Below are positions 9,685 through 22,080 of a stretch of DNA of 64,000 bases, piece after piece. This stretch comes from Candidatus Ideonella esbjergensis (lineage in GTDB: Bacteria; Pseudomonadota; Gammaproteobacteria; Burkholderiales; Burkholderiaceae_C). The translations under genes were made by a program, and so were the position numbers. Positions within the stretch are counted from its first letter, which is position 1, and each line of letters starts with the position of its first letter. A model generated the notes under the pieces. That model was not told the origin of the DNA. It saw only the letters and a program-made list of their open reading frames with translations, and searched no databases. Location of the stretch: the NCBI GenBank assembly GCA_016710065.1, contig JADJLP010000001.1, forward strand, positions 496,001-560,000. The letters are read 5' to 3'.

Positions 9685-10383
9685 ATGGCTCGCACAACTC
9701 GGTTGGTGGTCCCTGGCCTGCCGCACCACCTCATCCAGCGCGGCAACAACCGGCAGGCCATCGTTGTGGACGACGAGGACCGCCGGCAGCTGCTGCTGGT
9801 GCTGCGCGAAGTGGCGGCGGCCAACAAGGTGGCCATCCACGCCTATGTGCTGATGGACAACCACTTCCATCTGCTGGCCACGCCGCCCGCCGAAGGCAGC
9901 CTGAGTGCATTGATGCAGTCGCTGGGGCGCCGCTATGTGGCCTGGTTCAACCGGCGCCACCAGCGCACGGGCACGCTGTGGGACGGCCGCTTCAAGGCCA
10001 GCGTGGTGGACCCGGAGGCCAGCTTCCTGGTTTGCCAGCGCTACATCGAGCTCAACCCGGTGCGCTCAGGCATTGCACCCGATGCGGCAGGCTACCCTTG
10101 GTCCAGTCTGCCCCACCACCTGGGTCAGACGCGCGACCCCTTGCTCAGCGACCACGCCGCGTACTGGTCGCTGGGCAACACCCCCTTCGAGCGCGAGGCC
10201 ATGTACCGTGATTGGTTGGCCCAGGGCCACACGCAGGAGCAGGTGCGCCAGGTGACGGCCGCGCTGTCACAAAGCGGCATCCTGGGTGATGCGGCGTTTG
10301 TCCAACGTCTGGCCCAGAAGATGCACCGCCAAGTGGCGCCCCGTCCGCGCGGCCGCCCCAAGAAGGCGCCTGCAAGCACCTGA
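9685..10383 (+). CDS. REP-associated-type (Y1/HUH) transposase
   Basis: Single-stranded DNA transposase of the Y1_Tnp/RAYT type, 232 residues. The HUH metal-binding pair is in MDNHFHLL (His60, His62) and the likely catalytic tyrosine is Tyr120 in RYIELNPVR. GTLWDGRFKASVV is another family segment. The Arg/Lys/Pro-rich C-terminal tail (PRPRGRPKKAP) probably binds DNA. No inverted repeats or target duplication mark an insertion-sequence boundary, which suits a domesticated single-copy RAYT gene. Two near-identical short motifs lie just downstream (10402-10472). Confidence 0.88.
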   Translation: MARTTRLVVPGLPHHLIQRGNNRQAIVVDDEDRRQLLLVLREVAAANKVAIHAYVLMDNHFHLLATPPAEGSLSALMQSLGRRYVAWFNRRHQRTGTLWDGRFKASVVDPEASFLVCQRYIELNPVRSGIAPDAAGYPWSSLPHHLGQTRDPLLSDHAAYWSLGNTPFEREAMYRDWLAQGHTQEQVRQVTAALSQSGILGDAAFVQRLAQKMHRQVAPRPRGRPKKAPAST

Positions 10384-10401
10384 ACGGCGATTGAAATAAT
10401 C

Positions 10402-10472
10402 ACTCCGACCCTATTTAATTGATCGCACGACCAGGGTGCCCGAGTAAAGCGGGTCTGACCCTTATTTAAATT
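10402..10472. repeat. Pair of direct repeats downstream of the RAYT-like gene
   Basis: ctccgaccctatttaatt (10403-10420) and gtctgacccttatttaaatt (10453-10472) are variants of one motif, 32 nt apart, between the transposase stop and gltB. They may be recognition or residual end sequences of the transposase. They also lie in the gltB leader, so a regulatory role cannot be excluded. Confidence 0.5.
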
Positions 10473-10536
10473 CCTTGAGCCATCGAGCGTTTTGCCCTAA
10501 CCTCGCGCCCTCACTGGCATTTTCGAGGAGCAGGCC

Positions 10537-15291
<4,755 letters not shown>

Positions 15292-15321
15292 CCCACCCGC
15301 GACGCATCAGGAACCAACATC

Positions 15322-16788
15322 ATGGGAAAAGTCACTGGCTTCATGGAATTCGAGCGGCTCGAAGAAGGCTATCTGCCGGTCGAGAAGCGCCTGAAGGACT
15401 ACAAGGAATTCGTCATCGGCCTGAAGGCTGACGACGCGAAGGTGCAAGGCGCACGCTGCATGGACTGCGGCACGCCCTTCTGCAACAACGGCTGCCCGGT
15501 CAACAACGTCATCCCCGACTTCAACGACCTGGTCTACAAGGGCGATTGGCAGAACGCCGCCGCGGTGCTGCACACCACCAACAACTTCCCCGAGTTCACC
15601 GGCCGCATTTGCCCGGCGCCCTGCGAGGCCGCCTGCACGCTGAACGTGAACGACGACGCCGTGGGCATCAAGTCCATCGAGCACGCCATCATCGACAAGG
15701 CCTGGGAGCAAGGCTGGGTCAAGCCGCTGCCGGCCGAGGTCAAGACCGGCAAGAAGGTGGCCGTGGTCGGTGCCGGCCCGGCCGGCCTGGCGGCCGCGCA
15801 GCAACTGGCGCGTGCCGGCCATGAAGTGACGGTGTACGAAAAGAACGACCGCGTAGGCGGCCTGCTGCGCTACGGCATTCCCGACTTCAAGATGGAGAAG
15901 TCGCACATCGACCGGCGCGTCAAGCAGATGGAAGCCGAAGGTGTGGTGTTCAAGACCGGTGTGGTCGTGGGCGAATGGCCCAAGGACTCCAAGGTCACCA
16001 ACTGGGCCAAGTCGGCGGTGAGCGCCGATGAGCTCAAGGCCCAGTTCGACGCCGTGCTGCTCAGCGGTGGCTCCGAGCAAAGCCGAGACCTGCCGGTGCC
16101 CGGCCGCGAGCTCGAAGGCGTGTACTTCGCGATGGAGTTTCTGCCGCAGCAGAACAAGGTGAATGCGGGTGACAAGCTCAAGGGCCAGATCCGTGCCGAC
16201 GGCAAGCACGTCATCGTCATCGGCGGTGGCGACACCGGCAGCGACTGCGTGGGCACCAGCAACCGCCACGGCGCAGTCAGCGTCACCCAGTTCGAGGTGA
16301 TGCCCAAGCCGCCGGTGGAGGAAGACCGCCCGATGACCTGGCCCTACTGGCCGCTGAAGCTGCGCACCTCGTCCAGCCACGACGAAGGTTGTACCCGCGA
16401 GTTCGCCATCTCGACCAAGGAATTCCTGGGCGAGAAGGGCAAGCTGGTGGGCGTGAAGACTGTGCGCGTGGAATGGCAGGGCGGCAAGATGGTGGAAGTG
16501 CCGGGCTCCGAGCAGGTGCTCAAGGCCGATCTGGCGCTGCTGGCCATGGGCTTCGTGAATCCCGTGGCCACGGTGCTGGAGGCCTTCGGCGTGGAGAAGG
16601 ACGCCCGCGGCAACGCCAAGGCCGGCGTGGAGGCTGCCACCGGCTACCGCACCAACGTGGACATGGTGTTCGCCGCTGGCGACATTCGGCGCGGCCAGTC
16701 GCTGGTGGTCTGGGCCATCCGCGAAGGCCGTCAGGCGGCGCGTGCGGTGGACGAGTTCCTGATGGGAACTTCCGCTCTGCCGCGCTGA
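15322..16788 (+). CDS. gltD: Glutamate synthase (NADPH), small subunit
   Basis: FAD protein that passes electrons from NADPH through 4Fe-4S clusters to GltB. Two N-terminal cysteine clusters are visible (CMDCGTPFCNNGCP and CPAPCEAAC), then the FAD-binding GAGPAGLAAAQ near residue 150 and the NADPH-binding GGGDTGSD near residue 300. The 488-residue length is standard. It is the last gene of the gltBD operon and is followed by a strong intrinsic terminator. Confidence 0.97.
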   Translation: MGKVTGFMEFERLEEGYLPVEKRLKDYKEFVIGLKADDAKVQGARCMDCGTPFCNNGCPVNNVIPDFNDLVYKGDWQNAAAVLHTTNNFPEFTGRICPAPCEAACTLNVNDDAVGIKSIEHAIIDKAWEQGWVKPLPAEVKTGKKVAVVGAGPAGLAAAQQLARAGHEVTVYEKNDRVGGLLRYGIPDFKMEKSHIDRRVKQMEAEGVVFKTGVVVGEWPKDSKVTNWAKSAVSADELKAQFDAVLLSGGSEQSRDLPVPGRELEGVYFAMEFLPQQNKVNAGDKLKGQIRADGKHVIVIGGGDTGSDCVGTSNRHGAVSVTQFEVMPKPPVEEDRPMTWPYWPLKLRTSSSHDEGCTREFAISTKEFLGEKGKLVGVKTVRVEWQGGKMVEVPGSEQVLKADLALLAMGFVNPVATVLEAFGVEKDARGNAKAGVEAATGYRTNVDMVFAAGDIRRGQSLVVWAIREGRQAARAVDEFLMGTSALPR

Positions 16789-16809
16789 TCCCAGGGTCTC
16801 CCCGAAGAG

Positions 16810-16840
16810 AAGGCCGGGCGCAAGCCCGGCCTTTGTCGTT
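16810..16840 (+). terminator. Intrinsic terminator after gltD
   Basis: A perfect 10-bp stem (aaggccgggc / gcccggcctt) closes a 4-nt GCAA loop at 16810-16833. A T-rich tail (tgtcgtttt) follows. It lies 21 nt after the gltD stop and separates gltBD from the mla operon. Confidence 0.9.
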
Positions 16841-16947
16841 TTATCGAAGCTGTCGCTTTGACACCTCACCCCCTCGTTTTGGGCTCGCCGCCCCGCCTGC
16901 AGCCTTGAAGACCCCATGCGACAATCTTCGGGAATTCCCTTGATCCG

Positions 16948-17760
16948 ATGAGCCCAGACAACACCTTCATTGAGATTGACCACGTCACGTTCGGCTACGA
17001 CGCGAGCCGCACGATCCTCAACGACGTCTCACTGCGCTTTCCGCGCGGCAAGGTCACAGCCATCCTCGGCGGCTCGGGCTGCGGCAAAACCACCTTGCTG
17101 CGCCTGATTGGCGGTGTGCATGCGCCCACATCGGGCCGCGTGTTGTTCGATGGTGAGTTGGTTGATTCGCGCGACAAGGCCCAGCTCTATCGCCTGCGTC
17201 GTCGCCTGGGCATGTTGTTCCAGTTCGGCGCCCTGTTCACCGACCTGACGGTGTTCGAGAACGTGGCTTTCCCGCTGCGCGAGCACACCGACATGAGCGA
17301 CGAGATGATCCGCGACATCGTGCTGATGAAGCTCAACGCGGTGGGCCTGCGTGGCGCCGCCAAGCTGCGCATCAGCGAGGTGTCCGGTGGCATGGCGCGC
17401 CGCATCGCGCTGGCCCGCGCTGTGGCACTCGACCCCGAGCTCATCATGTATGACGAGCCCTTCGCCGGCTTGGACCCGATCTCGATGGGCGTGGCCGCCA
17501 ACCTGATCCGCAAGCTCAACGACACCACCGGTGCCACCTCGCTGATGGTCTCGCACGACGTGCTGGAGTGTTTTGCCATCGCCGACTACGCCTACCTCAT
17601 GTCCTCGCAAGGCCAGGTGGTGGCGCATGGCAAACCCGAGGACCTGCGCGAATCCGATCACCCTGAGGTGCGCCAGTTCATCAAGGGCGAGCCCGATGGC
17701 CCGGTGCGCTTCCATTACCCGGCAGTGCCCTTCGAGGAAGACCTGGGGCTGAGCGCATGA
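16948..17760 (+). CDS. mlaF: Phospholipid transport ABC transporter ATP-binding protein MlaF
   Basis: Cytoplasmic ATPase of the Mla system, which moves phospholipids between the inner and outer membrane. The Walker A GGSGCGKTTLL lies near residues 40-50, the ABC signature VSGGMARR near 148, and the Walker B LIMYDEPFAGLDP just after. FQFGALFTDLTVFENV is typical of MlaF. The 270-residue length is normal. The stop overlaps mlaE by 4 nt. First gene of mlaFEDACB. Confidence 0.95.
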   Translation: MSPDNTFIEIDHVTFGYDASRTILNDVSLRFPRGKVTAILGGSGCGKTTLLRLIGGVHAPTSGRVLFDGELVDSRDKAQLYRLRRRLGMLFQFGALFTDLTVFENVAFPLREHTDMSDEMIRDIVLMKLNAVGLRGAAKLRISEVSGGMARRIALARAVALDPELIMYDEPFAGLDPISMGVAANLIRKLNDTTGATSLMVSHDVLECFAIADYAYLMSSQGQVVAHGKPEDLRESDHPEVRQFIKGEPDGPVRFHYPAVPFEEDLGLSA

Positions 17761-18539
17761 CCCGCGTCTTCTCTCTGCTGGGTGCCAAGGTGCTGCGCTG
17801 GCTGCAAGGCCTGGGCCATTCGGCTTTCTTCTTTCTGGACCTGCTGCGCTTCTCGCCCGCAGCGCTGCGCCGCTTCTCGCTGGTGGTGGCCCAGGTGCAT
17901 GCCATTGGCAACCGCTCGCTGGTCATCATTCTGGCTTCGGGCCTGGCGGTGGGCTTCGTGCTGGCGCTGCAGATGTACTACGCGCTGGTCACCTACGGCG
18001 CGGCCGAATCGCTGGGCCTGATCGTCAACCTTGCGCTGGTGCGCGAGCTGGGCCCTGTGGTGACCGCGCTGTTGTTCGCGGGCCGTGCTGGCACCTCACT
18101 CACGGCCGAGATCGGCCTGATGAAAGCTGGCGAGCAACTGGCCGCGATGGAACTGATGGCGATTGACCCGCGGTCTCGCGTGCTGGCACCGCGCTTCCTG
18201 GGCGGCATCGTCTCCATGCCTTTGCTGGCGGCGCTGTTCTCGGCCATCGGCATCCTGGGCGCCTACGTGGTGGCGGTGTGGCTGATCGGGGTCGACTCCG
18301 GGAACTTCTGGTCCATCATGCAGTCACGGGTAGACGTGTGGCGCGACGTGGGCAATGGCATCGTCAAGTCGTCGGTGTTCGGTGTCATCTGCACCTTTGT
18401 GGCGCTGTACCAGGGCCATGAAACCCAGGCCACACCCGAGGGGGTGGCCCACGCCACCACACGCACGGTGGTTATAGCGTCGCTGGGCGTGCTGGCAATG
18501 GACTTTGTCCTCACTGCCATGATGTTTTCAACGCCTTGA
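17757..18539 (+). CDS. mlaE: Phospholipid transport permease MlaE
   Basis: Inner-membrane permease of the MlaFEDB complex. About five to six hydrophobic helices are visible. The conserved segments RELGPVVTALLFAGRAG and AEIGLMKAGEQL are the coupling region that touches MlaF. The 260-residue length is standard. Its start and stop overlap mlaF and the upstream part of the mlaD frame, so the operon is tightly coupled. Confidence 0.95.
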   Translation: MTRVFSLLGAKVLRWLQGLGHSAFFFLDLLRFSPAALRRFSLVVAQVHAIGNRSLVIILASGLAVGFVLALQMYYALVTYGAAESLGLIVNLALVRELGPVVTALLFAGRAGTSLTAEIGLMKAGEQLAAMELMAIDPRSRVLAPRFLGGIVSMPLLAALFSAIGILGAYVVAVWLIGVDSGNFWSIMQSRVDVWRDVGNGIVKSSVFGVICTFVALYQGHETQATPEGVAHATTRTVVIASLGVLAMDFVLTAMMFSTP

Positions 18540-18586
18540 AGCCGCAGACGGCACGGCGCACACGCAATCAACGGGAGGTATCCCTC

Positions 18587-19066
18587 ATGAACAAGAAAAG
18601 CATAGAAGTACTCGTCGGCCTGTTTGTGGTGCTGGGTGCCGTGGCAATGGTCTTTCTGGCATTGAAGGCGGCCAACCTGGGCAGCTTCGCCGGCGGCGGC
18701 GATGCCTATGCCCTGCAGGCACGTTTCGACAACATCGGTGGCCTCAAGGCCCGCGCGCCGGTGCGCTCGGCTGGCGTCACGGTGGGGCGTGTGTCGTCTA
18801 TCGCGCTCGACCCCAAGACCTACCAGGGGGTGGTGACGCTGGAGATCAGCAAGGGCATTGATTTCCCCAAGGATTCATCGGCCAAGATCCTCACCTCCGG
18901 TTTGCTGGGCGACCAGTACATCGGCATCGAGCCCGGCGCTGACGACAAGAATTTCGCTGCTGGCGACGTGATCAAGCAGACCCAGTCGGCCATCGTTCTG
19001 GAAAACCTGATCGGCCAGTTCCTGTTCAGCAAGGCAGCCGATGCCGGTGCGGGAGAGAAGAAGTGA
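18587..19066 (+). CDS. mlaD: Outer membrane lipid asymmetry protein MlaD (MCE domain)
   Basis: Membrane-anchored MCE protein that forms the hexameric periplasmic ring of the Mla transporter. The ATG at 18587 is chosen over the frame-opening ATG at 18536 because a GGGAGG site lies 8 nt upstream and the protein then begins MNKKSIEVLVGLFV, an N-terminal anchor helix. The MCE domain follows, with FDNIGGLKARAPVR and GLLGDQYIGIEPG. The length is 159 residues. Confidence 0.94.
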   Translation: MNKKSIEVLVGLFVVLGAVAMVFLALKAANLGSFAGGGDAYALQARFDNIGGLKARAPVRSAGVTVGRVSSIALDPKTYQGVVTLEISKGIDFPKDSSAKILTSGLLGDQYIGIEPGADDKNFAAGDVIKQTQSAIVLENLIGQFLFSKAADAGAGEKK

Positions 19067-20100
19067 GCCTGCGTCTGCAAGCGGTGCGTCCATTGGCCCT
19101 TGGCTTGCTGGCGGCGGCCATGGCGCAGGGCGCCTGGGCCGCTGACGATGCCCAACCGGCGCCCGTGCAGCCTGGGTTGGCCGTTGGGTCAGTTGAGCAG
19201 ACGGTTGCGGTTGAGCCGGCAGTAGCTGTTTTGCCCGCGTCTGATGCGCTGCACAGACCCGCCTGGCTGGTGGCCGTCGAGTTGGCTGCCGAAGAGGCTG
19301 CAGAAGAGATAGCCGAAGAGAAAGCCGAAGCGCCCGAAACGACGCTCCTGGCATTGCTGATTGACACAGCGGCCGCCGATTTCGACCAATCTTCGGGCGG
19401 TGATGCTGCAACCGACGACGCCGCTGGTGGTGCATCGCTGGACGTGGCGCCACCGTCCAAGCGCGACCCCTACGAATCCTTCAACCGCAAGGTCTATGCG
19501 TTCAATGAGGTGATCGACAGCGCGGCCCTGCGTCCGCTGGCCGAAGGCTATCGCCGCGCGGTGCCCGAGCTGGCCCGCAGCGGCGTGGACAACTTCTTCG
19601 GCAACCTGGCCGATGTCTGGTCGGCCGTCAACAAGCTGCTGCAGGGCAAGGTGATGCAGTCGGCGCAGATGACCCTGCGCGTGGCCACCAACACCGTGTT
19701 TGGCTTGGGTGGTTTGCTCGACCCGGCCACTGAATTTGGCCTGGAGCGCCAGTCCGAAGACTTCGGCCAGACCCTGGGCACCTGGGGTGTGCCTTCGGGC
19801 CCCTACCTGGTGCTGCCCATCCTAGGCCCGTCCACCGTGCGCGACACGGCCGCCTTGCCGTTGGACCGCGGCTATGGCGCCCCCAGCAATTACCTGGGCA
19901 ACGGCACCAACGCCGCAGTGGGCATCACCAGCTTGCAGGTGGTCAATGCCCGCGCTGGCCTGCTCAGCACATCAAGGCTGCTCGGTGAGGTGGCGCTGGA
20001 CAAGTACAGCTTCCTGCGCGATGCCTACCTGGCGCGCCGTCGCAGCCAGCTGTACGACGGCAATCCGCCGGACGAAGAAGAAAGCGCCGATCCGCGTTGA
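19063..20100 (+). CDS. mlaA: MlaA/VacJ-family outer-membrane phospholipid protein, atypical N-terminus
   Basis: Removes mislocalised phospholipids from the outer leaflet and hands them to MlaC. The MlaA domain runs from about residue 135 (DPYESFNRKVYAFNE) through DFGQTLGTWGVPSGPYLVLP to the C-terminus. MlaA is normally a lipoprotein, but this one has a signal peptide that ends in GAWA with no cysteine anywhere in the protein, and a linker of about 110 residues rich in Ala, Glu and Asp between signal and domain. It starts with GTG overlapping mlaD, so the start is well fixed. It may be held in the outer membrane without a lipid anchor. Confidence 0.9.
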   Translation: MSLRLQAVRPLALGLLAAAMAQGAWAADDAQPAPVQPGLAVGSVEQTVAVEPAVAVLPASDALHRPAWLVAVELAAEEAAEEIAEEKAEAPETTLLALLIDTAAADFDQSSGGDAATDDAAGGASLDVAPPSKRDPYESFNRKVYAFNEVIDSAALRPLAEGYRRAVPELARSGVDNFFGNLADVWSAVNKLLQGKVMQSAQMTLRVATNTVFGLGGLLDPATEFGLERQSEDFGQTLGTWGVPSGPYLVLPILGPSTVRDTAALPLDRGYGAPSNYLGNGTNAAVGITSLQVVNARAGLLSTSRLLGEVALDKYSFLRDAYLARRRSQLYDGNPPDEEESADPR

Positions 20101-20195
20101 AGTTTCCGCGGGTGCTTATTTTGAGAACCCGGTGAACCGAAACGCGAAGCCGGCGTTGAAACCAGGGCGGTCAATCCGCTTTGAAAGGATCTGAA

Positions 20196-20837
20196 ATGGC
20201 GATGAATGTGATGCAACGCTGGATGGCTCAGGCTGTTGCCGTGGTGGCTGTGGCCACCGCGCCCGTGGTGCATGCCGAAATCGTGACCCCCGATGCCTTG
20301 ATCAAGCAGGTGTCGAACGAGGTGATCGACACGGTCAAAGCTGACAAGGCCATCCAGGCCGGTGACGTCTCCAAGATCATCACGCTGGTGGACACCAAGG
20401 TCATGCCCAACGTGAACTTCCAGCGCATGACGGCCTCGGCCGTGGGCCGCAACTGGCGTGCCGCCACGCCTGAACAGCAAAAGCGTTTGCAGGAGGAATT
20501 CAAGATCCTGCTGGTGCGCACCTATGCCGGCGCACTGACCGAGGTGAAGAACCAGACCGTGGGCCTCAAGCCCATGCGCGCGGCGGCTACCGACACCGAG
20601 GTGGTGGTGCGCACCGAGATCAAGGGCAAGGGCGAGCCCATCCAGCTCGACTACCGCATGGAGAAGCTGGCCGACGGCTGGAAGATCTACGACGTGAACG
20701 TGGCCGGCGTGTGGCTGGTGGAGCAGTACAAGAACAACTTCGCGCAGGAGATCGGCTCGGTTGGCATCGACGGTCTGATCACCAAGCTGGCGGAGAAGAA
20801 CAAGGCGGCTGCCGCCAACAACGCCAAGAAGGGCTGA
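20196..20837 (+). CDS. mlaC: Periplasmic phospholipid-binding protein MlaC
   Basis: Soluble carrier that shuttles phospholipids between MlaA and the MlaFEDB complex. The ATG at 20196 has an AAAGGA site 6 nt upstream and is preferred over 20181. The signal peptide ends at APVVHA-E. The Ttg2 fold is marked by MPNVNFQRMTASAVGRNW and by DVNVAGVWLVEQYKNNF near the C-terminus. The length is 213 residues. A gap of 95 nt separates it from mlaA. Its stop overlaps mlaB by 1 nt. Confidence 0.94.
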   Translation: MAMNVMQRWMAQAVAVVAVATAPVVHAEIVTPDALIKQVSNEVIDTVKADKAIQAGDVSKIITLVDTKVMPNVNFQRMTASAVGRNWRAATPEQQKRLQEEFKILLVRTYAGALTEVKNQTVGLKPMRAAATDTEVVVRTEIKGKGEPIQLDYRMEKLADGWKIYDVNVAGVWLVEQYKNNFAQEIGSVGIDGLITKLAEKNKAAAANNAKKG

Positions 20838-21118
20838 TGAGCATGTTGGCCCTGCCCGCGCAGTTGACCTTGCGTGATGCCAAGGTGACCCTGGCCACCT
20901 TGGCATCTGCTATCGCCGCTGCGCCGGCGGGCAGCACAATTTCGGTGGACGCATCGGCGCTGACCTATATAGATTCTTCAGCTCTGGCCGTTCTATTGGA
21001 ATGTCGACGTCAGTCGGAGGCGCGTCGTTGTCCGTTCGAGGTTCACCACGTTCCGCTGCGGCTGGCCGAGCTGGCCCGTTTGTACGGCGTGCAGGACGTG
21101 CTGGCGCTGCAAGGCTGA
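20837..21118 (+). CDS. mlaB: STAS-domain protein MlaB
   Basis: Small cytoplasmic STAS protein that binds and stabilises MlaF. The ATG at 20837 overlaps the mlaC stop (TGATG), giving 93 residues. The STAS core ISVDASALTYIDSSALAVLLEC is visible, with the conserved Asp-Ser-Ser at the phosphorylation-type loop. It is the last gene of the mla operon. Confidence 0.9.
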   Translation: MSMLALPAQLTLRDAKVTLATLASAIAAAPAGSTISVDASALTYIDSSALAVLLECRRQSEARRCPFEVHHVPLRLAELARLYGVQDVLALQG

Positions 21119-21150
21119 CACCGCAGGCAACCGCTTCCGCATCGCTTTCC

Positions 21151-21203
21151 CGTCATTCCCGCGAAGAGCCTGCCCCCAGCGAAGGCGGGGGCGGGAATCC
21201 ATG
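21151..21203. repeat. Dispersed palindromic repeat, copy R1
   Basis: Starts cgtcattcccgcgaag and ends gcgggggcgggaatccatg, forming a long imperfect hairpin. The same unit recurs at 37847-38085, 49607-49657, 52041-53155 (split by an IS) and 56871-56921. It lies between the convergent mlaB and hexR and may act as a transcription stop for both. Confidence 0.8.
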
Positions 21204-21204
21204 C

Positions 21205-22071
21205 CTACTCAGGCTGCGTGTAGCGCCTGGTGCGCAGGTTGCGCTTGATCTCCTGCAGCACCGGCCGCTGGGCCGGGCCGATGCGCAGCGCGACACCGGT
21301 GGTCAGGATGTCGATGATCATCAGGTGCAGCATGCGCGACACCATGGGGCTGTAGCGCTCGAAGTCTTCCGGGTGATCGGCCGCCAGCAGCACATGGCCA
21401 GCGCCCTGGATCAGCTGAGCCAGCGGTGAGGCGCTGGCCGTGATGCCGATCAGCGTGGCGCCCTTGCGCAGAGCGATCTCCGAGGCGTCGATCAAATCCT
21501 TGCTGCGGCCTGAGTTGCTGATCATCACAGCGCAGTCGCCGGCCTTGAGCATCGTGGCGCTCATCACCTGCACATGGCCGTCGCTGAGTGCGGCGGTGTT
21601 CACGCCCAGGCGGAAGAACTTGTGCTGCGCGTCGGCCGCCACGAAGCCCGAATTGCCCACGCCATAGAACTCGACCTTGCGGCCTTGCCGGGCAGCCTCG
21701 GTGAGCGCCACCATGGCGCGCTCGAAGGCGTGGCTGGTGGCGTCGTTGCGGTATTTCAGCAGCGCGCTGACGGTGTTGTCGATCAGCTTGACGATCACGT
21801 CGGCCGGTTTGTCGTCCTCGTCCACCGACCGGTGCACGAAGGGCACGCCCTCGTTCACCGTGCCGGCCAGCTTGAGCTTGAAGTCCGCCAGGCCGTCGTA
21901 GCCCACGCTGCGGCAAAAACGCACCACGGTGGGCTTGCTCACATGCGAGCGCTCGGCCAGTTCGGTGACCGGCAATGACGCGAAGCTGCGCGGATCCAGC
22001 AACACCAGTTTGGCCACCCGCTGTTCGGCAGGCGGCAAGGCGGGGATGGACGCGCGGATACGGTCAAGCAT
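21205..22071 (-). CDS. hexR: RpiR-family transcriptional regulator, HexR-like
   Basis: DNA-binding repressor with an N-terminal RpiR helix-turn-helix (RSHVSKPTVVRFCRSVGY, about residues 41-58) and a C-terminal SIS sugar-phosphate-binding domain (GVGNSGFVAADAQHKF, ISNSGRSKDLIDA). HexR proteins control central carbon genes and respond to 2-keto-3-deoxy-6-phosphogluconate. Here it is immediately downstream of zwf on the same strand (9 nt apart), and a HexR-like operator lies before zwf, so autoregulation through the zwf promoter is likely. The length of 288 residues is normal. Confidence 0.88.
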   Translation of the reverse strand: MLDRIRASIPALPPAEQRVAKLVLLDPRSFASLPVTELAERSHVSKPTVVRFCRSVGYDGLADFKLKLAGTVNEGVPFVHRSVDEDDKPADVIVKLIDNTVSALLKYRNDATSHAFERAMVALTEAARQGRKVEFYGVGNSGFVAADAQHKFFRLGVNTAALSDGHVQVMSATMLKAGDCAVMISNSGRSKDLIDASEIALRKGATLIGITASASPLAQLIQGAGHVLLAADHPEDFERYSPMVSRMLHLMIIDILTTGVALRIGPAQRPVLQEIKRNLRTRRYTQPE

Positions 22072-22080
22072 GGTGGATTC

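Noticed and set aside
16858..16886. ttgaca as a -35 box for the mla operon
   Set aside because: No acceptable -10 element at the right spacing (the bases there are gggctc).
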